DNA from: Bin52 sp965213935
GTDB taxonomy: Bacteria; Pseudomonadota; Alphaproteobacteria; Thalassobaculales; Thalassobaculaceae
Length of the DNA: 64,000 nucleotides
NCBI GenBank assembly: GCA_965213935.1
Contig: CBDCAO010000012.1
Location: 2,356,001-2,420,000, forward strand
Direction: 5' to 3'
Translations under genes and position numbers: made by a program
Part shown: positions 1 through 8,341 of the stretch, piece after piece
Layout of the letters: each line of letters starts with the position of its first letter
Position numbering within the stretch: position 1 is the first letter of the stretch
Notes under the pieces: generated by a model
What the model saw: only the letters and a program-made list of their open reading frames with translations
Database searches by the model: none
What the model was told of the DNA's origin: nothing

Positions 1-693
1 CCAGGTGAGTTTCGTGCCGTCATCGGTCCGAACGGTGCCGGCAAGAGCACGCTGTTCAATACCCTGACAGGCTTGCATCGTCCGGATCTGGGCCGGGTGT
101 TCCTGTCCGGCACCGAGGTTACCGGCCGGACTCCGCATGCTCTTGCTCGACTTGGAGTCGGGCGCACGTTCCAGATCACCAGCGTGTTTTCGGCACTCAC
201 AAGCCTCGAAAACGTGCAGATCGCGTTGCTTGCGCATGCCGGCAGGAGCTGGAACGTGCTCGCCTGGGCGCGATCCATGCAGGTGACGCAGGCCCGCGCC
301 CTGCTGGACCTGGTCGGCTTGCGAGACCGCGAATGTCAGCTTGCCGGCACCCTGGCCCATGGCGACCAGAAACGGCTGGAACTGGCCATCGCGCTGGCTA
401 CTGAACCGAAGCTGCTGCTGCTGGATGAACCGACAGCCGGAATGGCTGCCCGGGAACGGCTCGAATCGATCGCTCTGGTGCACCGGATCGCCCGTGAGAT
501 CGGCCTGACTGTCATCTTCACAGAGCACGACATGGCCGTGGTATTTGCTGTCGCCAGCGCCATTACCGTGTTGCACCAGGGCAGGGTGCTGGCGGAAGGT
601 CTGCCGGAGGAGGTTCGGGCCAACCCGCTGGTCCATGACGTCTATCTCGGTGAGGCGCCATCAGACCATGCTGCCGAACAGGAGCGTGCATGA
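1..693 (+). CDS. Branched-chain amino acid-type ABC transporter ATP-binding protein (LivG-like), 5'-truncated
   Basis: This is the cytoplasmic ATPase of an ABC importer of the LivG/HAAT type. The frame is open from base 1, so the true start lies outside the window and roughly 25-30 N-terminal residues are missing. Visible motifs are the Walker A loop GPNGAGKST at the very start, the degenerate signature LAHGDQKR, the Walker B run LLLLDEPTAGM and the switch histidine in FTEHDM. The spacing matches LivG rather than LivF, because LivG has a longer insertion before the signature. The stop codon overlaps the start of the next gene (ATGA), so the downstream oxidase is translationally coupled. The substrate cannot be read from the sequence. 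The ABC family is certain; the LivG subfamily is an inference. Confidence 0.9.
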   Translation, partial: PGEFRAVIGPNGAGKSTLFNTLTGLHRPDLGRVFLSGTEVTGRTPHALARLGVGRTFQITSVFSALTSLENVQIALLAHAGRSWNVLAWARSMQVTQARALLDLVGLRDRECQLAGTLAHGDQKRLELAIALATEPKLLLLDEPTAGMAARERLESIALVHRIAREIGLTVIFTEHDMAVVFAVASAITVLHQGRVLAEGLPEEVRANPLVHDVYLGEAPSDHAAEQERA

Positions 694-2273
694 GTGAACA
701 GGCGCTGAAGCGACAACTCAGTGAAGTTCTGGCTCCGGACGACCGGATCTTCGACAGCGGGCGCTGTGCCGAATATTCGGAAGACATTTGTGGCGGTGAT
801 CACATTGCTGCCGGGATTGCCCGACCGCGCGACATCGCCGCACTCCGCCACGTGGTCCAGGCGGCGACCGGACTCGGCTACGCCATCATTCCTCGCGGCA
901 GCGGCCACTCCTATACCGGCGGTGTCGTACCGGACCGGCCTGATTGCCTGATTGTCGATATTACCGGTCTCGACCGGATCGCCGACATCGACACCGTCAA
1001 CCGGCGGGTCCAGGTGGAGGCCGGTTGCAACTGGGCCGCTCTGTTCGAGAAACTGGGCGCACACGGACTGCGTACGCCGTTTTTCGGGCCGCTTTCAGGA
1101 TATCGCGCCACGATCGGAGGCACCCTGTCGCAAGGTGCGGCCTTTTTCGGTTCGGCCATGCACGGATATTCAGCCCGGAGCGTCGCCGGCCTCTCGGTGG
1201 TGCTGGCCGACGGCACCCTGTTGCGTACCGGGACCGGAGCCGATGGACAACCGCACCCGCACCCTGGCGGTCCCGACCCGGGGTCGCTGTTTCTCGGCGA
1301 TTGCGGGGCGTTCGGCATCAAGGCGGAAGTAGTGCTCAACCTGCGCAACGCTCCGGCGAGCGAGACCTTTGCCTCGTTTGAATTCGCCGACATGGAATCG
1401 ATGCTGAGCGCCCAGACCGGACTGATCGGGATCGACGGCGTTGCCGACTGCTTCGGCTTCGACCCCCAGACCCATGTCAATCTTGCCCGCGGCGGTTTCG
1501 AAATCATCCAGGGCGCCCGCATTCTCGCCGACGTCGCGCGCGGTCCGGGCACCATCGGATCACGCCTCGGAGGAATCCGGAGTCTCCTCGGGAACGGGCT
1601 CCAACAGGTCGCCGCATTGCGTTACTCACTGCATCTCTGCATCGAGGGAGAAAGTGAATCGCATGCCATGCAACGTCTGGCGAATGCGGCCGAATGTGCA
1701 CTTGAGGCCGGCGGCCGACCGATTCCGGATACCATTCCCCGGGTTACACGATCGCGCCCGTTTCGACCGATCAAGGCGTTGCTGGGACCGGACGGTGAAC
1801 GATGGTTGACGGTCCATGGCATTTTTCGACCGTCCGATAGCCACACGGCCTGGCGGCACCTTCAGGGGGTGATGGAGCAGTGGGCGCAGCCTCGAGGCGA
1901 CCATCAGGTGACTGTCAGCTTCCTGACCGTGACCAGTGCCGACAGCGTGCTGATCGAACCGCACCTGTTCTGGCCGGATGCGCTTGGCTCGTTCCACCGA
2001 CAACACGTCACCCCGTCACAGTTACGGCGCTATCGGAATCAACCGGCCCGTCACTCGGCCCGAGCCTGTGCCCATGATCTGCGTGCCGCATTCGCCCACG
2101 CTCTGCAGGCCGCCGGTGCCGGACATCTGCAGATCGGCCGCTATTACCCCTGGTGGGAGCGTCTCGATCCGGGGCTGCGTGCAGTGCTGCAATCCTTCAA
2201 GGCGACCATCGATCCGGATGGCCGCATGAATCCCGGTGTATTGCTGCCATCGGATCCGGATCAGGGTGGCTGA
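690..2273 (+). CDS. FAD-binding oxidoreductase (PCMH/GlcD-like FAD-linked oxidase)
   Basis: This 527-residue flavoprotein has a PCMH-type FAD-binding half (about residues 40-225, with PRGSGHSYTGG as the pyrophosphate-binding segment and a later GGTLSQGA loop) and a C-terminal FAD-linked oxidase half. It ends in the family-typical DPDGRMNPGVLLP. Enzymes of this type oxidise hydroxy acids, aldehydes or alcohols using bound FAD; the substrate is not recognisable. No signal peptide or membrane segment is visible, so a cytosolic location is likely. It overlaps the stop of the LivG-like gene by four bases, which suggests it handles a compound brought in by that transporter. That link is inference from position only. 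Confidence 0.85.
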   Translation: MSEQALKRQLSEVLAPDDRIFDSGRCAEYSEDICGGDHIAAGIARPRDIAALRHVVQAATGLGYAIIPRGSGHSYTGGVVPDRPDCLIVDITGLDRIADIDTVNRRVQVEAGCNWAALFEKLGAHGLRTPFFGPLSGYRATIGGTLSQGAAFFGSAMHGYSARSVAGLSVVLADGTLLRTGTGADGQPHPHPGGPDPGSLFLGDCGAFGIKAEVVLNLRNAPASETFASFEFADMESMLSAQTGLIGIDGVADCFGFDPQTHVNLARGGFEIIQGARILADVARGPGTIGSRLGGIRSLLGNGLQQVAALRYSLHLCIEGESESHAMQRLANAAECALEAGGRPIPDTIPRVTRSRPFRPIKALLGPDGERWLTVHGIFRPSDSHTAWRHLQGVMEQWAQPRGDHQVTVSFLTVTSADSVLIEPHLFWPDALGSFHRQHVTPSQLRRYRNQPARHSARACAHDLRAAFAHALQAAGAGHLQIGRYYPWWERLDPGLRAVLQSFKATIDPDGRMNPGVLLPSDPDQGG

Positions 2274-2832
2274 AACTCCGGGAGGTTTCGCATGGTTGTG
2301 CCGGTGCCGCCGCGAAATTCCAGAAAGCGGTGCCGATCCGCGGCAATTGAAGTGATCCCTTGCCGAAATCAGGCGCTCGAGGATCCCCTCATGGCCCGGA
2401 AATCTCATGGGTAGTGGGGGCCGGGAACTGGTGCCCCGCACTACCCGGCATGTATCTGTCGAGCCCGGGTTGTACCAGGTGGTTGGGCCAGCGGCGTGAA
2501 ATGCGCGACAACGCACGGCTGCCGGAACGCGCAGGGACCGGTATCGGTGCCGCTTTTTTCGGCATCGACGGAGGGGTGGACAGGACTGGTGTCGACCGCG
2601 AGCTCGGAATTCCGGGCCCAGTCATCCACATGTCGCGTCCCGGGGGTGAGTGCGGACCTGCGGCCCTTGCCTGGACACGAGGGGCTTCAGGCCAGCCTCC
2701 CGTTGCTGAATTCAGGGACCTGACGGGGCTCGACGATGTGCAGGTATCCGCCCCGGCCCATGGTTCCATGGTCGTCCGGCTTCTGCCCGAATTCGTCCCT
2801 GAGCCGTCCGCGTTCCACGTCGAAATGTGCGA
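2274..2832. other. Intergenic stretch, no gene recognised
   Basis: These 559 bases lie between the convergent FAD oxidase and DUF192 genes. Open frames exist on both strands, as expected at this GC content, but none has a convincing start, ribosome site or recognisable protein. No tRNA cloverleaf, repeat array or clear terminator was seen. A cold-shock gene, which sometimes neighbours DUF192 genes in alphaproteobacteria, was looked for and not found. Confidence 0.5.
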
Positions 2833-3288
2833 TCAGGGCGGGTTGGGATACAACCGGTGAACCACCTGGTCCCCAACCGTGATTCCGAGCCGGTCCGCGG
2901 TCCCGCCGCGCAGTTCCAGCACCCCCCTGCCCTGTCCCGGCGCTCTGATCGCGCGGGTTGAAAGCGGTATGGCGCGATGATGGATATACATGATGGTTCC
3001 ATCGCTGCGCAGGAACAGCATGTCGAGCGGGATCAGCGTGTTCTTCATCCACATGGTGAGGCTCCGCTCACGCGGCCAGTGAAACAGCATGCCTTCGTCT
3101 TGCACCAGCGTTTCGCGAAACATGAGGCCGCGGGCCTGCTGCTCCGGGGTCAGGGCGAGTTCCACCCGGAACCTGTGCGCCTCGCCGGCGATGGTGCGGA
3201 TCTCGAGTTCTTCGTCTGCAAGTGCCGCAGACGGTCCGGCAATGGTCAGAAACAACCACACCAGCCTGGTGATCATCCTCGCAGTCAT
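2833..3288 (-). CDS. DUF192 family exported protein
   Basis: This 151-residue protein starts with a typical signal peptide (positive start, hydrophobic VWLFLTIAGP, and a likely cut after SAALA around residue 24). A DUF192 domain follows, with its family hallmarks GLMFRE, MLFHW, MWMKNTLIPLDMLF and a terminal hydrophobic VGDQV segment. DUF192 proteins are small periplasmic beta-barrel proteins of unknown function, common in Alphaproteobacteria. The gene stands alone on the minus strand, divergent from an ABC permease gene with about 90 bases between their starts. Length fits the family; the biochemical role is not known. Confidence 0.88.
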   Translation of the reverse strand: MTARMITRLVWLFLTIAGPSAALADEELEIRTIAGEAHRFRVELALTPEQQARGLMFRETLVQDEGMLFHWPRERSLTMWMKNTLIPLDMLFLRSDGTIMYIHHRAIPLSTRAIRAPGQGRGVLELRGGTADRLGITVGDQVVHRLYPNPP

Positions 3289-3380
3289 CTCGTCCTCGCG
3301 GGATTGCCGATGATGTCTCCTGCCTCCAGGTCCGATATAAGCCGATAACCGAGTGAGCCAGCCTGTCGGAGAGTCCGGAC

Positions 3381-4142
3381 GTGAATCTTGCGAGACCGCT
3401 CATCATCGCTGCCGGGCTGATCGCCCTGTGGCAGCTCGTGGTCTGGGCAAGCGGCACGCCGCCCTACATCCTGCCGGGTCCCGTCCGCGTGATCCGGTCC
3501 TGGGTCGGGAACGATACCATGATCATGGCCCACGCCGGGGTCACGCTTGCGGAAATCCTGCTGGGCCTGTTGATCGGCGCCGTATTCGGTGCCGCCGCCG
3601 CCATCGTCATGTCCCAGGCACCGGTGCTGCGACGGTGGCTGTTGCCGGTCCTGGTGGCAAGCCAGGCGCTTCCGGTGTTCGCACTCGCACCGCTGCTGGT
3701 CCTGTGGCTCGGCTACGGTATGGCTTCGAAGGTGGCGATGGCTGCACTCATCATCTTCTTTCCCGTCACCGCTGCCCTTTACGACGGGCTGCGCCGGACC
3801 GAACCGGAATGGATCGACAGCGCGCGCACGCTCGGCTGTCACGGCATTTCCCTGCTGCTCCGCGTCCGCCTGCCGGCTGCCTTGCCCGCCCTTGCGTCAG
3901 GCATTCGGGTAGCAACCGCCGTCGCCCCGATCGGCGCCGTGGTCGGCGAATGGGTCGGGGCCAGTGCCGGGCTCGGCTACCTGATGCTGCACGCGAACGC
4001 CCGCATGCAGGTCGACCTCATGTTCGCGGCACTGCTCACCCTCACGGTGATGGCCGTGGCACTGTACAGCGTGGTCGACCTTGTCCTGCGCCGGTCCATG
4101 CCGTGGCAGCACGGCGAGGGAGATCACCCGGATGCCGGGTGA
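3381..4142 (+). CDS. ABC transporter permease (SsuC/TauC/ThiX type)
   Basis: This 253-residue integral inner-membrane permease of the binding-protein-dependent superfamily has about six membrane segments. The cytoplasmic coupling loop is visible in the run EPEWIDSARTLGCHG followed by RVRLPAALPALASGIR (about residues 141-176), the EAA motif that docks the ATPase. The closest look is to permeases for sulfonate, taurine or pyrimidine precursors. It begins with GTG after a GGAGAG ribosome site. No cognate ATPase or binding protein is adjacent, which is unusual because these genes normally sit in operons. Its 3' end overlaps the convergent gene by 19 bases. Substrate unknown. Confidence 0.85.
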   Translation: MNLARPLIIAAGLIALWQLVVWASGTPPYILPGPVRVIRSWVGNDTMIMAHAGVTLAEILLGLLIGAVFGAAAAIVMSQAPVLRRWLLPVLVASQALPVFALAPLLVLWLGYGMASKVAMAALIIFFPVTAALYDGLRRTEPEWIDSARTLGCHGISLLLRVRLPAALPALASGIRVATAVAPIGAVVGEWVGASAGLGYLMLHANARMQVDLMFAALLTLTVMAVALYSVVDLVLRRSMPWQHGEGDHPDAG

Positions 4143-4606
4143 GTGACGCCGCCCGGAGCAGGGCCGGGGTGGCGCTGGCCGTAGATCGCGTGGGCCCGGT
4201 TCTCGAAGGCGGCGACCATGCGGTGAACCGCTTCGGTAAACAGGGTTGAGATGATCTTCTGGAGCACCACCGAACGGAACTCGAAATCGACATGGAAATC
4301 GATCAGGCAACCGTTCGGCGTGTCGCTGAATCGCCAGTGGCTCTCCAGGTACCGGAACGGCCCTTCGGCGTAGACGACATCGATGCGACCTCCGGCCCGG
4401 TCCAGTGATATCCGCGACGTAAATCGTTCCCGGACCAGCCGGTAGCCGATCATCAGATCGGCAACGACCTGGGTCCCGGATCGCGAACGCACGCGCGCTC
4501 CCACGCACCATGGCAGGAATTCGGGATAGCGGGCGACATCCGCCACCAGGTCAAAAATCTGGGAACTGCGAAACGGGATGGTTCGCTGCTCTCTGTGGCT
4601 CGGCAC
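4124..4606 (-). CDS. START-like COQ10/RatA family protein
   Basis: This 160-residue protein of the SRPBCC fold has the family pattern of YPEFLPWC near residue 28, a central beta-sheet region (GPFRYLESHWRF), and the closing amphipathic helix that ends the lipid-binding cavity (FTEAVHRMVAAFENRA). In Alphaproteobacteria this family is annotated as ubiquinone-binding COQ10 homologue or as RatA. The COQ10 role, chaperoning quinone in respiration, fits better here, but sequence alone does not decide. It starts at GTG directly upstream of nothing else on its strand and follows lipA, 12 bases away, in the same direction, so it may be the last gene of the pdh-lipA run. Confidence 0.85.
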   Translation of the reverse strand: MPSHREQRTIPFRSSQIFDLVADVARYPEFLPWCVGARVRSRSGTQVVADLMIGYRLVRERFTSRISLDRAGGRIDVVYAEGPFRYLESHWRFSDTPNGCLIDFHVDFEFRSVVLQKIISTLFTEAVHRMVAAFENRAHAIYGQRHPGPAPGGVTHPASG

Positions 4607-4618
4607 GATCCGGGTCCG

Positions 4619-5638
4619 CTACCGATGCGTGGCCAGGCTCGCAAGCCGGACTGTGTCGATCAACTGTTCGCCCGTCCTGGCCCGGCGGGCCGCGCGCAGC
4701 CGCTCGAAATCCTCGTCGGCATGGTATGAGGAACGGGTAAGAGGCGATGCCGAGACCATCAGGAACCCCTTGCCCCTTGCGATCCGGGCCATGGCGTCGA
4801 ATTCGTCGGGAGGAACGAAGCGGGCGACCGGGTGGTGCCGCCGGGTCGGCTGCAGGTACTGGCCGATGGTGAGAAAATCGATGTCGGCCGAGCGCATGTC
4901 GTCCATGACCTGTCCGACCTCATCCCTGCTCTCTCCCAGTCCGACCATGAGGCCCGACTTGGTAAACATGGTCGGGTCGCGTTCCTTCACACGGTCGAGA
5001 AGCCTGAGCGAGTGGTAGTAGCGCGCGCCCGGCCGCACGCCCGGGTAGAGACGGGGAACTGTCTCCAGGTTGTGGTTGAAGACGTCGGGACGGGCGTCGA
5101 TCACCCGTTCGAGCGCGCCGTCCTTGCGCAGGAAGTCCGGCGTGAGGATTTCGATGGTCGTTCCCGGAGAGAGCCGGCGGATTTCCCGGATCGTCAGCGC
5201 GAAATGCTCCGCACCGCCGTCCTCGAGATCGTCGCGATCGACCGAGGTGACCACCACGTGGGCAAGGCCGAGTTCCGATACCGCCGCACCGGTATTGGTC
5301 GGTTCCATCGGATCGAGCGGTCGCGGCAGGCCGGTAGCGACGTTGCAGAAGCCACAGGCCCGGGTACAGATGGCGCCCATGATCATGAAGGTGGCGTGGC
5401 GCTTCGCCCAGCACTCGCCAATGTTCGGACAGGCGGCCTCCTCGCATACCGTATGCAGGTTGCGACTGCGAACCAGTTCGCGGGTCTGGTGGTACTGCGG
5501 CGATGTCGGCGCCTTGACCCGGATCCAGGACGGCTTGCGCCGGATCGGGTGTTCCGGCCTGTTGGCCTTCTCGGGATGGCGTGCCGCTCCAGTCGGGGCT
5601 CCCGAAGCAGTCAGCGCGCTATCCGGTTCCATCGCCAT
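4619..5638 (-). CDS. lipA: Lipoyl synthase
   Basis: This radical-SAM enzyme inserts two sulfurs into the octanoyl chain on lipoyl domains. The 339-residue product shows the auxiliary-cluster cysteines in CEEAACPNIGEC (around residue 65), the radical-SAM motif CTRACGFC (around residue 93), and the C-terminal serine ligand in TRSSYHADE. All residues needed for both iron-sulfur clusters are therefore present. A proline-rich N-terminal extension of about 30 residues precedes the core. The start codon shares one base with the lpdA stop (TGATG), so it is coupled to the operon whose products it modifies: the lipoyl domains of PdhC and PdhB. Assignment is secure. Confidence 0.97.
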   Translation of the reverse strand: MAMEPDSALTASGAPTGAARHPEKANRPEHPIRRKPSWIRVKAPTSPQYHQTRELVRSRNLHTVCEEAACPNIGECWAKRHATFMIMGAICTRACGFCNVATGLPRPLDPMEPTNTGAAVSELGLAHVVVTSVDRDDLEDGGAEHFALTIREIRRLSPGTTIEILTPDFLRKDGALERVIDARPDVFNHNLETVPRLYPGVRPGARYYHSLRLLDRVKERDPTMFTKSGLMVGLGESRDEVGQVMDDMRSADIDFLTIGQYLQPTRRHHPVARFVPPDEFDAMARIARGKGFLMVSASPLTRSSYHADEDFERLRAARRARTGEQLIDTVRLASLATHR

Positions 5639-7053
5639 CAGAAATGCAGCGCCCGGCCGTAGGCGTCCAGCACCGACTCGTGCAGCATCTCCGAGAGTGT
5701 CGGATGCGGAAACACCGTGTTCATCAGTTCGGCCTCCGTGGTCTCGAGCGTGCGGGCAACGGTGTAACCGTGGATCAGTTCGGTAACCTCGGCACCGATC
5801 ATGTGCGCGCCGAGCAATTCGCCGGTCGCAGCATCGAACACGGTCTTCACCAGCCCCTCGGGCTCACCGAGTGCGATAGCCTTGCCGTTGCCGATGAACG
5901 GGAACCGGCCGACCTTGACCTCCCTGCCGCTGCTCCTGGCGGCCGCCTCGGTCATCCCGACGCTCGCCACCTGGGGCCGGCAGTAGGTACATCCCGGGAT
6001 GGTACTGGGATCCAGCGGGTGGAGGTTGCCGGTACCGGCGATCGCTTCAACGCACAGCACGCCCTCGTGGCTTGCCTTGTGGGCCAGCCACGGCGGTCCG
6101 GTGAGGTCGCCGATTGCCCGGACTCCCGTCTCCCCGGTCCGGCACCATTCGTCGATCACCACGTGACCGCGATCGACACTGACCGCGGTCGCCTCCAGTC
6201 CGAGATCCTCCACGTTCCCGGTAATTCCAACGGCGAGAATCACCTTCTCGACATCGAAGTCGCGGCGGGTCCCGGCCCGGTCCTCAACCGTGACCCGGGC
6301 GCCATCGGCACGGGCCGAGACCCCGGTGACCCGCGCCGCGGTGAGTATCGTCATCCCCCTGGAGGTGAACGCCTTGTGCGCGCTCTCGGAAATCTCCTCG
6401 TCCTCGACAGGCAGGATGCGGTCAAGCACCTCCACCACCGTAACCTCGGTTCCCAGGTCGGAATAGAAGCTGGCGAACTCGATGCCTATCGCTCCTGACC
6501 CGATCACGAGGACTGATGCCGGCAGGGTGTCCGGTACCATGGCTTCGCGATAGGTCCAGACGGTGGTCCCGTCCGGTTCGATCCCGGGCAGGGTCCGCGC
6601 CCTTGCCCCGGTTGCCAGGATGACGTGGGCCGCGTCGAACTCGCCCAGCGCAGCACCGTCGCGTTCGACCGACACCAGGCGGCGGCCGTTCCGGGTTCCG
6701 GCGAGCCGTCCGCGCCCGTCGATCACCGTGACACCGTTCTTGCGCAGCAGATGCGCGACACCGCCCGACAGCTGCCGCGCCACGGTGCGCGACCGGGCCA
6801 CGACCCTGTCCATGTCGAACGAGATCTCGCCGACCGAGATTCCGTAGCCGTCGAGATTATGCAGCAGGTGATGGATTTCCGAGGCGCGCAGTAGTGCCTT
6901 GGTGGGGATACATCCCCAGTTGAGGCAGATGCCGCCCAGGTGCGCCTCCTCGACGACGGCGCAGCGAAGCCCGAGCTGCGCAGCCCTGATGGCGGCGACA
7001 TAGCCGCCCGGGCCACCGCCGATTACGATGATGTCATGGCTGGTGTCCGACAT
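5638..7053 (-). CDS. lpdA: Dihydrolipoyl dehydrogenase (E3)
   Basis: This FAD-dependent disulfide oxidoreductase re-oxidises dihydrolipoamide in the pyruvate dehydrogenase complex. Visible are the FAD-binding GGGPGGY at the N-terminus, the redox disulfide in GGICLNWGCIPTK, the NAD-binding GSGAIGIEFA, and the C-terminal catalytic His/Glu in HPHPTLSE. I chose the ATG at 7053. An in-frame GTG at 7071 overlaps the pdhC stop (GTGA) and would add six residues; both are possible. The length of about 471 residues is normal. It is the fourth gene of pdhA-pdhB-pdhC-lpdA-lipA, in line with dedicated use by pyruvate dehydrogenase. Confidence 0.96.
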   Translation of the reverse strand: MSDTSHDIIVIGGGPGGYVAAIRAAQLGLRCAVVEEAHLGGICLNWGCIPTKALLRASEIHHLLHNLDGYGISVGEISFDMDRVVARSRTVARQLSGGVAHLLRKNGVTVIDGRGRLAGTRNGRRLVSVERDGAALGEFDAAHVILATGARARTLPGIEPDGTTVWTYREAMVPDTLPASVLVIGSGAIGIEFASFYSDLGTEVTVVEVLDRILPVEDEEISESAHKAFTSRGMTILTAARVTGVSARADGARVTVEDRAGTRRDFDVEKVILAVGITGNVEDLGLEATAVSVDRGHVVIDEWCRTGETGVRAIGDLTGPPWLAHKASHEGVLCVEAIAGTGNLHPLDPSTIPGCTYCRPQVASVGMTEAAARSSGREVKVGRFPFIGNGKAIALGEPEGLVKTVFDAATGELLGAHMIGAEVTELIHGYTVARTLETTEAELMNTVFPHPTLSEMLHESVLDAYGRALHF

Positions 7054-7067
7054 GTCCGCCCCGCCGT

Positions 7068-8330
7068 TCACAGCAGCATCAGCAGCGGGTCCTCGACCAG
7101 CCGCTTGAAGGCCGCGAGCAGGCGGGCGCCGACCGCCCCGTCAACAACCCGGTGATCGACCGACAGCGTGCAAGTCATCACCGTGGCGATTGCCAGCGCA
7201 TCGTCGCGTACGACCGGGCGCTTGCTCCCTTCGCCAACGGCAAGGATTGCACCCTGCGGCGGGTTGATGACGGCGGCAAATTCCCGCACCCCGTACATGC
7301 CGAGGTTCGATATCGAGAAGGTCCCGCCCTGGTATTCCTCGGGAGCAAGCTTGCCATCGCGGGCCCGGGCAGCGAGTTCCTTCATTTCGGCGGCGACCTG
7401 TGCGAGGCCCTTGTGCTGGGCGTTCCGGATGACCGGAGTGATCAGTCCACCGTCGATCGCCACGGCAACCGAGATGTCGACCGAACCGTAGACGCGGATC
7501 GCGTCCTCGCTCCAGGAGGCGTTCGCTTCCGGAACCTGGGCAAGTGCAAGGGCCGCGGCGCGAATGACCATGTCGTTGACCGAAATCCGTGCGGTATCGT
7601 CGCGACGCGCGTTGAGAGACCGGCGAACCTCCAGCAGGGCGTCAAGCTCGCAATCCATCGACAGGTAGAAATGCGGTGCGGTCTGTTTCGATTCGGCAAG
7701 CCGGCGCGCAATCACCTTGCGCATGGTGGAATTGGGCCGATCCTCGTACTGCGCCGTTGCCGGCGGCGCCGGCGGAGCGGCAGCCGCGACCGGCGCCGGG
7801 GAGATCGGGGCCGACGGCTGCGGCCGCTCCGTGGTTGCGGCGATGGCAGCCTCGATGTCGACCTTGACGACCCGGCCGTTCGGACCCGTTCCGCTGATGG
7901 CCGCCAGTTCGAGGCCGGCCTGGTGTGCCATGCGCCGGGCAAGCGGACTCGCAAAGACGCGCTCGCCGTCCCGACGCGCCGCCGCTGGTGTTGCCGTCAC
8001 CGGCTTCGGTGCGTCAGGCGGTGGCGCGGTGGCCGGCGGCGGCGCAGCTGCTGGCAGGGAGACCGCGTCGAGCACCTCGTCTCCCTCTCCTTCCTCGAGC
8101 AGCAGCGCGATCAGGGTATTCACGGCCACGCCCTCGGTACCGGCGGCCACCAGGATACGTCCCATGGTACCGTCGTCGACCGCCTCGATTTCCATGGTCG
8201 CCTTGTCAGTCTCGATTTCCGCCATCACATCGCCCGCCTGGACCGGATCGCCGGGCTGACGGTGCCAGGCGACGATCTTGCCCTCGGTCATGGTCGGGGA
8301 GAGCGCGGGCATGAGGATCTGGATCGGCAT
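7068..8330 (-). CDS. pdhC: Pyruvate dehydrogenase E2, dihydrolipoamide acetyltransferase
   Basis: This 420-residue E2 core transfers acetyl groups from lipoamide to CoA. Domains in order are: one lipoyl domain (residues 1-80, lipoylated lysine in ETDKATMEIEA); an Ala/Pro-rich swinging linker (about 90-130); a peripheral-subunit-binding domain (FASPLARRMAHQ, about 145-180); a second Ala/Pro linker; and the catalytic domain (about 200-420), with the active-site histidine in DHRVVDGAVG. A single lipoyl domain plus the extra one on E1 beta is the alphaproteobacterial arrangement. The gene follows pdhB by 11 bases and overlaps the downstream lpdA start region. Confidence 0.96.
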   Translation of the reverse strand: MPIQILMPALSPTMTEGKIVAWHRQPGDPVQAGDVMAEIETDKATMEIEAVDDGTMGRILVAAGTEGVAVNTLIALLLEEGEGDEVLDAVSLPAAAPPPATAPPPDAPKPVTATPAAARRDGERVFASPLARRMAHQAGLELAAISGTGPNGRVVKVDIEAAIAATTERPQPSAPISPAPVAAAAPPAPPATAQYEDRPNSTMRKVIARRLAESKQTAPHFYLSMDCELDALLEVRRSLNARRDDTARISVNDMVIRAAALALAQVPEANASWSEDAIRVYGSVDISVAVAIDGGLITPVIRNAQHKGLAQVAAEMKELAARARDGKLAPEEYQGGTFSISNLGMYGVREFAAVINPPQGAILAVGEGSKRPVVRDDALAIATVMTCTLSVDHRVVDGAVGARLLAAFKRLVEDPLLMLL

Positions 8331-8341
8331 GGCTCTTTCTC

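Noticed and set aside
2360..2860. Plus-strand frame of 166 codons between the FAD oxidase and DUF192 genes
   Set aside because: Starts at TTG without a ribosome site, has low-complexity Gly/Pro/Arg composition, and runs into the end of DUF192.
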